Assembly (NCBI GenBank): GCA_903867285.1
Contig: CAIPQX010000147.1
Span: forward strand, 1-5,641
Length of the DNA: 5,641 nt
Direction of reading: 5' to 3'
Source of the DNA: an uncultured Actinomycetes bacterium
GTDB lineage: Bacteria; Actinomycetota; Actinomycetes; Nanopelagicales; Nanopelagicaceae
Each line of letters begins with the position of its first letter. Position 1 is the first letter of the stretch. Made by a program: the position numbers and the translations under genes. Shown here in pieces: positions 1 to 3,631 of this stretch. The notes beneath the pieces are model-generated. The model worked only from the letters and a program-made list of their open reading frames with translations, did no database searches and was not told where the DNA came from.

Positions 1-24
1 CCGCTCATCCGATTGGATGTGCGG
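1..24 (-). terminator. Candidate attenuator terminator hairpin at the window edge
   Basis: On the minus strand CCGC-A-CATCC pairs with GGATG-A-GCGG around an AATC loop. This gives 9 base pairs interrupted by a single A/A mismatch. The outer arm ends at base 1, so the lower stem and any following T-run are outside the window. The four G residues just 5' of the stem (28-25) would extend it if the outside sequence continues with C residues. Its 5' arm CCGC (24-21) is also the 3' arm of the upstream competing stem, so only one of the two can form. The hairpin itself is visible in the sequence; its role as a terminator is inferred. Confidence 0.4.
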
Positions 25-73
25 CCCCTGGTGGGTTTCGATTCGGTTTACCGAATAGAACTCCAGGTTCCGC
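21..73 (-). promoter_or_regulatory. Candidate antiterminator stem of a uORF-controlled leader
   Basis: On the minus strand GCGG (73-70) and CCTGG (67-63) pair with CCGC (24-21) and CCAGG (31-27). The two helices of 4 and 5 base pairs are separated by a 2x2 AA/GG internal loop. They enclose the small-ORF stop codon and the 41-56 palindrome. The CCGC arm is the same one used by the 24-1 hairpin, so the structures are mutually exclusive. A ribosome reaching the stop at 50-48 would cover the CCTGG arm and free the downstream hairpin. A ribosome slowed further upstream would leave this stem free to form. This logic matches leader control known for whiB7-type genes, but function here is inferred. 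Confidence 0.42.
41..56. repeat. 16-bp palindrome over the small-ORF stop
   Basis: ATTCGGT and ACCGAAT form a perfect inverted repeat with a 2-bp centre. On the minus strand the TAA stop of the 51-codon ORF (50-48) lies at the centre, so the last Ile-Arg codons and the stop are part of the hairpin. As RNA it would form a 6-bp stem with a 4-nt loop nested inside the larger 73-21 stem. As DNA it could be an operator for a dimeric regulator, but it matches no operator I recognise; in particular it is not the actinobacterial GAAC/GTTC SOS box. Confidence 0.5.
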
Positions 74-203
74 GCAGTCCATAGGCTGCAAAATTCTTGG
101 TTGCCCAGAACTTGGCGGCGTATGAATGAGCGTGTGTTGTGTGTGTAGCGGCAGGCGAAAGCGCAGCACGTGAAGTGCCTGTTGCTCTCTGTGTCATAGA
201 CAC
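48..203 (-). CDS. Small leader ORF (51 aa), candidate regulatory uORF
   Basis: I do not recognise this peptide as a known protein family. The chosen start is GTG at 203-201, because a perfect AAGGAGG (215-209) sits 5 nt ahead of it. An in-frame ATG two codons later (197-195) is the alternative, with a looser 11-nt spacing. The frame runs open further upstream to a TTG at 281, but that start has no ribosome binding site. The product is polar and basic, with a Thr/His cluster around residues 20-26 (codons ACA CAC ACA ACA CAC) and an aromatic-rich C-terminal part ending in Trp-Ser-Ser-Ile-Arg. It has no predicted signal peptide or membrane segment. It lies downstream of uvrD2 on the same strand, and its stop falls within nested RNA stems. 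That position suggests its translation, more than its product, matters. Alternatively it is a genuine small protein, or a chance frame behind a good ribosome binding site. Confidence 0.5.
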   Translation of the reverse strand: MSMTQRATGTSRAALSPAATHTTHAHSYAAKFWATKNFAAYGLRGTWSSIR

Positions 204-208
204 ATCTG

Positions 209-215
209 CCTCCTT
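209..215 (-). promoter_or_regulatory. Strong ribosome binding site of the small ORF
   Basis: AAGGAGG on the minus strand is the best Shine-Dalgarno match I found ahead of any start in the window. The spacing is 5 nt to GTG (203), 11 nt to ATG (197) and only 3 nt to an out-of-frame ATG (205). That last ATG would encode just Met-Cys-Leu before a TGA that overlaps the ATG at 197. The site therefore favours the GTG start of the 51-codon frame. Confidence 0.6.
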
Positions 216-232
216 GTTGATGTAAATCCCCG

Positions 233-245
233 CCTGTGTGGCAGG
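233..245 (-). other. Short hairpin at the 5' end of the predicted leader
   Basis: CCTG (245-242) can pair with CAGG (236-233) around a CCACA loop, right at the predicted transcript start and ahead of the AAGGAGG site. The stem has only 4 bp, so it may mean nothing. It could protect the 5' end or slightly shape ribosome access. Confidence 0.2.
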
Positions 246-251
246 TGCATA

Positions 252-291
252 AGGGTACGGGGCGTGGCCCGCATCTCGCAACCTAATTAAT
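252..291 (-). promoter_or_regulatory. Candidate WhiB7-type promoter for the leader
   Basis: Reading the minus strand, an AT-only block ATTAATTA (291-284) overlaps the uvrD2 stop codon. It is followed after 2-3 bp by TTGCGA (281-276) as a -35 element, an 18-bp spacer, and TACCCT (257-252) as a TAnnnT-type -10 element. Transcription would start near A246, giving a leader of at least 246 nt. Promoters activated by WhiB7 are known to have an AT-rich stretch just upstream of the -35 element, contacted by its AT-hook. The arrangement here fits that pattern, but -35 and -10 matches of this quality also occur by chance. Confidence 0.4.
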
Positions 292-1908
292 CAGGCCAGT
301 TAAGAATTCACTGGGAGCGCCCGAATAACTGAGGTGGACGGTCCGTTTCGCACGCGTAAGACCCACATAGAAGAGGCGGCGCTCCTCTTCAATCTCGGTT
401 CCCATCGGCAATATTCCATCGTTCACGCTGACGAGAAAGACGTGATCCCATTCCAAGCCTTTAGCCGCGTGGAGCGTGGATAGGACTACTCCTGGCAGGG
501 TGGGCGGGTTGTTCTGTTCGGCGCGGTCTTCTAACTCGCGCAGGAAGGTACGCAGGCTCGGCGCTCCGGCTTCTTTCATCTGAGCTCCCAGGGTCGTAAA
601 AGCGCGGACATAATCGGCGCTACCAAAGGGGCGCAGTACTGATTCAAGATCGTGCAACCAATCATTGGCATCTGTAGGAAGCACTGAAGCACTTCGAATA
701 ACCCGCATCGCATCGCGTACTTCGACGCGGTCAAAGAAGCGTTCGCTATTTTTCAATTGGGTTTCGATACCGCGCGCTTTGAGCGCCGCTTCAAAGGGAT
801 CTAGGCCATTGTTGGTGCGAGTCAAGATCGCGATGTCGGAGTGCGTCTTGCCCAAGGCCGCGATGGCATCCACCACGGCAGTGACTTCCAGATTGGTGGT
901 GCTAAAAGAGCGCAACTCTAATTTTTCACCACGGTCGTTCACCGAGGTGAGTTCGTGATCGCTGTGCGACGCTCCCCCTTTAAGGATGCGGTTAGCGGTC
1001 TCAATGATCTCGGGAGTAGAGCGATATCCACGGGTGAGGCGAATAACGGGCGCCTTGGGAAAACGCCCCGAGAAGCCGAGCAAGAATTGCGAGGTAGCGC
1101 CAACGAAAGAGTAAATGGTTTGCGCGGCATCGCCGACAACACAGAGATCATCGCGATTGCCCAGCCACAAATTCAAAAGGCGCTGTTGCAATGGCGAAAC
1201 ATCCTGATACTCATCAACGGTGAAATATCTATATTGATCGCGGATCCGCTCGCGTACATCGCGATCCTCTTCCAACATTCCGACCGTGAGCAGCAATACA
1301 TCTTCAAAGTCGATGATGCGCTCTTGATGCTTCAGGGTTTCATATGCTTGGTAAACCTTGGCAACTTCTGCAAAGTTCTCTTTATCGGGGCGACCGTTGG
1401 GAATGCGCAACGTGCGTCCAGCACCCAGCGCCTCTTCGACATAATCACTCGGCGCAGTCTGTAGAGCTTTCGCCCATTCAATCTCGCCGCTGATCTCGCG
1501 CAGCGTTGCCACGCCTGGAACGAGCGAGGTATCACTGCGACCCATGGCATCTCCCAGGAAACTTCCCTTCGATGTCAGCAGCTTCGGAAAGCTACCTCCG
1601 AATGAGTATGGCCAGAAATACATCAACTGTTTTAGAGCAGCGGAGTGAAACGTTCGCGCCGCTGCATTAGGAACACCCAAGGTGCGCAAGCGAGCGCGCA
1701 TCTCCCCCGCCGCACGCGCGGTAAAGGTAAGTGCCAGAGTTTTTGTCGGATCGGTAACGCCGGCCGCGACGGCATAGGCGATGCGATGAGTAATTACGCG
1801 GGTCTTACCGGTTCCGGCTCCGGCAATAATGCAGAGCGGGCCGCGGATATTAGTAACCGCTTCGCGCTGTTCGGGGTCGAGCCCCTGGAGAATCTCGTCG
1901 AGTTCCAT
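283..1908 (-). CDS. uvrD2: UvrD2-type SF1A DNA helicase, short form
   Basis: ATP-dependent 3'-to-5' DNA translocase/helicase of the UvrD/Rep/PcrA group, acting in DNA repair and replication upkeep. All helicase motifs are present in 541 residues. They are the Q-motif LDPEQREAV (10-18), Walker A AGAGTGKT (29-36), motif Ia TFTARAAGEM (61-70), motif II VDEYQDV (231-237) and motif III GDAAQTIYSFVG (259-270). RGYRS (293-297), motif V STLHAAKGLEWD (477-488) and motif VI YVGLTRAK (514-521) complete the set. The protein ends only 20 residues after motif VI. Mycobacterial UvrD2 is about 700 residues, with an HRDC domain and a tetracysteine zinc region; both are absent here, and the following 282 bp show no remnant of them. 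The ATG follows AAAGG (1919-1915) at 6 nt. It lies 9 nt downstream of nudC, so the two are probably cotranscribed. The assignment to UvrD2 rather than another UvrD paralogue rests largely on synteny. Confidence 0.9.
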   Translation of the reverse strand: MELDEILQGLDPEQREAVTNIRGPLCIIAGAGTGKTRVITHRIAYAVAAGVTDPTKTLALTFTARAAGEMRARLRTLGVPNAAARTFHSAALKQLMYFWPYSFGGSFPKLLTSKGSFLGDAMGRSDTSLVPGVATLREISGEIEWAKALQTAPSDYVEEALGAGRTLRIPNGRPDKENFAEVAKVYQAYETLKHQERIIDFEDVLLLTVGMLEEDRDVRERIRDQYRYFTVDEYQDVSPLQQRLLNLWLGNRDDLCVVGDAAQTIYSFVGATSQFLLGFSGRFPKAPVIRLTRGYRSTPEIIETANRILKGGASHSDHELTSVNDRGEKLELRSFSTTNLEVTAVVDAIAALGKTHSDIAILTRTNNGLDPFEAALKARGIETQLKNSERFFDRVEVRDAMRVIRSASVLPTDANDWLHDLESVLRPFGSADYVRAFTTLGAQMKEAGAPSLRTFLRELEDRAEQNNPPTLPGVVLSTLHAAKGLEWDHVFLVSVNDGILPMGTEIEEERRLFYVGLTRAKRTVHLSYSGAPSEFLTGLIN

Positions 1909-1919
1909 ACGTCGCCTTT
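1909..1919 (-). promoter_or_regulatory. Ribosome binding site of uvrD2 overlapping the nudC stop
   Basis: The nudC stop TAA (1920-1918) runs directly into AAAGG (1919-1915), with 6 nt to the uvrD2 ATG. This packing suggests that ribosomes finishing nudC help start uvrD2. Confidence 0.45.
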
Positions 1920-2817
1920 AAGGGCGCCAGGTCTCTGCGCCGGGAAGCGCTGGGCGATCCACGCCATACCAAGCTTGAATCATGGCGCGCGCAACGCTGA
2001 TAGATGGTGGCAAAAGTAGCGTGCCTTCCATAATCGCGGCATACAAGCCATCGCGATCGAACCAACGGATTTCTACAATCTCTTCTCCATCGGGGCGAGC
2101 ATTTTCTGGGTCTTGAATCGTCGCTTCAAATGCAATCATTAAGGATTGTGGAAAGGGCCAAGGTTGCGAGCCGAGATAATGAATATCGGCTACGGTCACG
2201 CCGGACTCTTCTAAGACTTCACGGATGACGCATTGCTCAAAAGATTCCCCTGCTTCGACAAAGCCAGCAAAGGTAGAGAATCGAAATTCCGGCCAGACCG
2301 CTTGGCGACCTAAGAGAATGCGATCGTCCTTATCTTTAACCAGGACGATGATCGCTGGATCGGTGCGAGGATAATGTTCATGTCCTTCGCTACAACGGCG
2401 AATCGCACCACCTAAGGCTGGATCAGTGGGCAATCCACAGACGGCGCAGATGGGATGTTTGTGATGCCAGAGCGCAACGGCTTGCCCATGTACCGCAAGG
2501 CCGATCTCCAGGCTGGTTAGCTCCGAGCTAATTTCACGGAGCGTTTTGTATTCTTCTTCGCTGCCTAACTTCTCTTCTGAACACCAGAGGAAGTAAGAGG
2601 TATCCCCCTGCATCCCGAGGAATACTCGCTCACCGACGCCAGTAATCTGATCGGCGCGCAGAATCCGCAATGAACTTCCCGTTGTCAGAAATCCAACGCC
2701 ATCAAAGTGAATTATCTCAGCTCTGTGCCATGCCGCTTCTACCGCTGCTACATCGTTGCGAATATGCGCGGCGCGGTCGACGGTTGAGCGCGACAGGGGC
2801 AAGTCTAAGATTTTCAT
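1918..2817 (-). CDS. nudC: NudC-type NADH pyrophosphatase / NAD-cap hydrolase (Nudix)
   Basis: Cytosolic Nudix hydrolase that splits NAD(H) into NMN(H) and AMP; the family also removes NAD caps from RNA 5' ends. At 299 residues it is close to actinobacterial NudC length. It has an N-terminal NudC domain (about 1-115), a zinc-ribbon segment (Cys124, Cys127, Cys142) and the YPRTDPA segment (149-155). The Nudix box G-x5-E-x7-REVxEExGV is perfect at 185-207. The diagnostic SQPWPFPQS motif (217-225) separates NudC from other Nudix enzymes. The fourth zinc position, Cys in the E. coli enzyme, is Gly145 here; His146 is a possible replacement. The ATG is the first codon in the divergent intergenic region. 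There is no Shine-Dalgarno ahead of it (the minus strand reads CCTCCT there), so a leaderless transcript is likely. uvrD2 follows 9 nt after the stop. Confidence 0.94.
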   Translation of the reverse strand: MKILDLPLSRSTVDRAAHIRNDVAAVEAAWHRAEIIHFDGVGFLTTGSSLRILRADQITGVGERVFLGMQGDTSYFLWCSEEKLGSEEEYKTLREISSELTSLEIGLAVHGQAVALWHHKHPICAVCGLPTDPALGGAIRRCSEGHEHYPRTDPAIIVLVKDKDDRILLGRQAVWPEFRFSTFAGFVEAGESFEQCVIREVLEESGVTVADIHYLGSQPWPFPQSLMIAFEATIQDPENARPDGEEIVEIRWFDRDGLYAAIMEGTLLLPPSISVARAMIQAWYGVDRPALPGAETWRP

Positions 2818-2845
2818 TAGGAGGCGACCCTACTAGCCTGACCCA
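2818..2845. promoter_or_regulatory. 28-bp divergent promoter, both transcripts likely leaderless
   Basis: Only 28 bp separate the two start codons. On the plus strand TAGCCT (2834-2839) is a TAnnnT -10 element 6 nt before the ATG at 2846; a weak TTTTCA (2811-2816) sits 17 bp further up. On the minus strand TAGGGT (2832-2827) lies 9 nt before the nudC ATG, with ATGACC (2856-2851) at an 18-bp spacing. The only AGGAGG (2819-2824, plus strand) is 21 nt from the plus-strand ATG, too far to serve it. Neither gene has a usable Shine-Dalgarno, which fits leaderless transcription, common in actinobacteria. The -35 elements would lie inside the opposite coding regions. Confidence 0.5.
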
Positions 2846-3631
2846 ATGAAGGTCATCTCATGGAATGTCTTTAATGGCCAAGGGGCCAATCCCACGCTAC
2901 CCGCACCGAGTTTGTCGGAGTCGATCCGCGAAACGATTGCCTCCGTGGGTGGCGATGTACTTGCAGTCCAAGAGGTGGATGAGAATCAAACGCGCTCGGG
3001 AAGCGTGCACCAGATGGAGATCATCGCCGCAGCGATGGGTGCCGCACACTGGGGTTATGCCCGCGCCGTCATCGGCACCCCTGGTTTTGGTTGGCGTCGT
3101 CCTAACGAGGATGAAAAAATCATTCATTCCGAATCGCAATCTCCCGGATACGGGATTGGTCTCGCTTCAAAGATTCCGGTTCGACACTGGCACCGCGTTG
3201 ATCTACCTGCATCGTGGTTTGGCTTAGCACTCGCCTACCCCACCGATAAAGGTTTCCGCTTGAAATATGCGAAGGATGAACCGCGCGTTGCAATCATCGC
3301 AGAACTCGAAAATGGTTTTACCGTGGCCGCGACCCATCTCTCCTTCGTGCCATTCTGGAATTACTTTCAACTCTTAAAGTTGATGCGCTTTATGAAGAAG
3401 TTGCCTGGCGAACACTTGATTGTTGGGGATATCAATCTGCCCTGGAAGATTCCCCAGACCTTCTCATCGTGGAAATCTTTAACCGCTAAGAAGACTTTCC
3501 CTTCGTACAAGCCATCTCTGCAATTCGACTACATCTTGGCACAGCGAGATTTGCAAGCAACCACAATTGAATTTGCGCCATCAAAGATGAGTGATCATCT
3601 TCCAATCGGCGTCTCTGTCGAATTAAAGTAG
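2846..3631 (+). CDS. Endonuclease/exonuclease/phosphatase-fold hydrolase
   Basis: A metal-dependent phosphoesterase of the EEP (DNase I / exonuclease III / sphingomyelinase) superfamily; the exact substrate cannot be told from sequence. The 261 residues carry the full catalytic set: Asn7 in SWNVFNG, Glu43 in VQEVD, His164 in ATHLS, Asp195 and Asn197 in GDINLPW, Asp228 in FDYI, and Asp250-His251 in the closing SDHLP. There is no signal peptide or membrane segment, so it is probably cytosolic, although distant relatives act on lipids or polyphosphate esters. The ATG at 2846 is the only sensible start: an in-frame TAG lies four codons upstream at 2834-2836. It is transcribed away from nudC and runs into the adnB-like gene, overlapping its end by 9 bp. 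It occupies the place of a potassium-channel gene in the mycobacterial order, so a role in repair is not implied by position alone. Confidence 0.88.
   Translation: MKVISWNVFNGQGANPTLPAPSLSESIRETIASVGGDVLAVQEVDENQTRSGSVHQMEIIAAAMGAAHWGYARAVIGTPGFGWRRPNEDEKIIHSESQSPGYGIGLASKIPVRHWHRVDLPASWFGLALAYPTDKGFRLKYAKDEPRVAIIAELENGFTVAATHLSFVPFWNYFQLLKLMRFMKKLPGEHLIVGDINLPWKIPQTFSSWKSLTAKKTFPSYKPSLQFDYILAQRDLQATTIEFAPSKMSDHLPIGVSVELK

Noticed and set aside
195..274. A 26-codon frame from an ATG at about 272 whose TGA overlaps the ATG at 197, suggesting translational coupling.
   Set aside because: It has no ribosome binding site, starts upstream of the predicted transcript start, and encodes nothing recognisable.
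1..282. The uvrD2 frame stays open after its stop to the window edge, giving a Cys-rich read-through of over 90 codons.
   Set aside because: No CxxC pairs with the spacing of a UvrD2 tetracysteine region, no HRDC-like sequence, and the composition looks like an off-frame reading of the small ORF and leader.
955..1464. 169-codon plus-strand open frame.
   Set aside because: It lies wholly opposite uvrD2, whose helicase motifs are conserved, and shows no family signature or ribosome binding site; a shadow frame.
1645..2019. 124-codon plus-strand open frame across the nudC-uvrD2 junction.
   Set aside because: Antisense to two well-supported genes and without recognisable motifs.
2819..2824. AGGAGG on the plus strand as the Shine-Dalgarno of the EEP gene.
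   Set aside because: It is 21 nt from the only possible ATG, and a TAG at 2834-2836 closes the frame before any nearer start.
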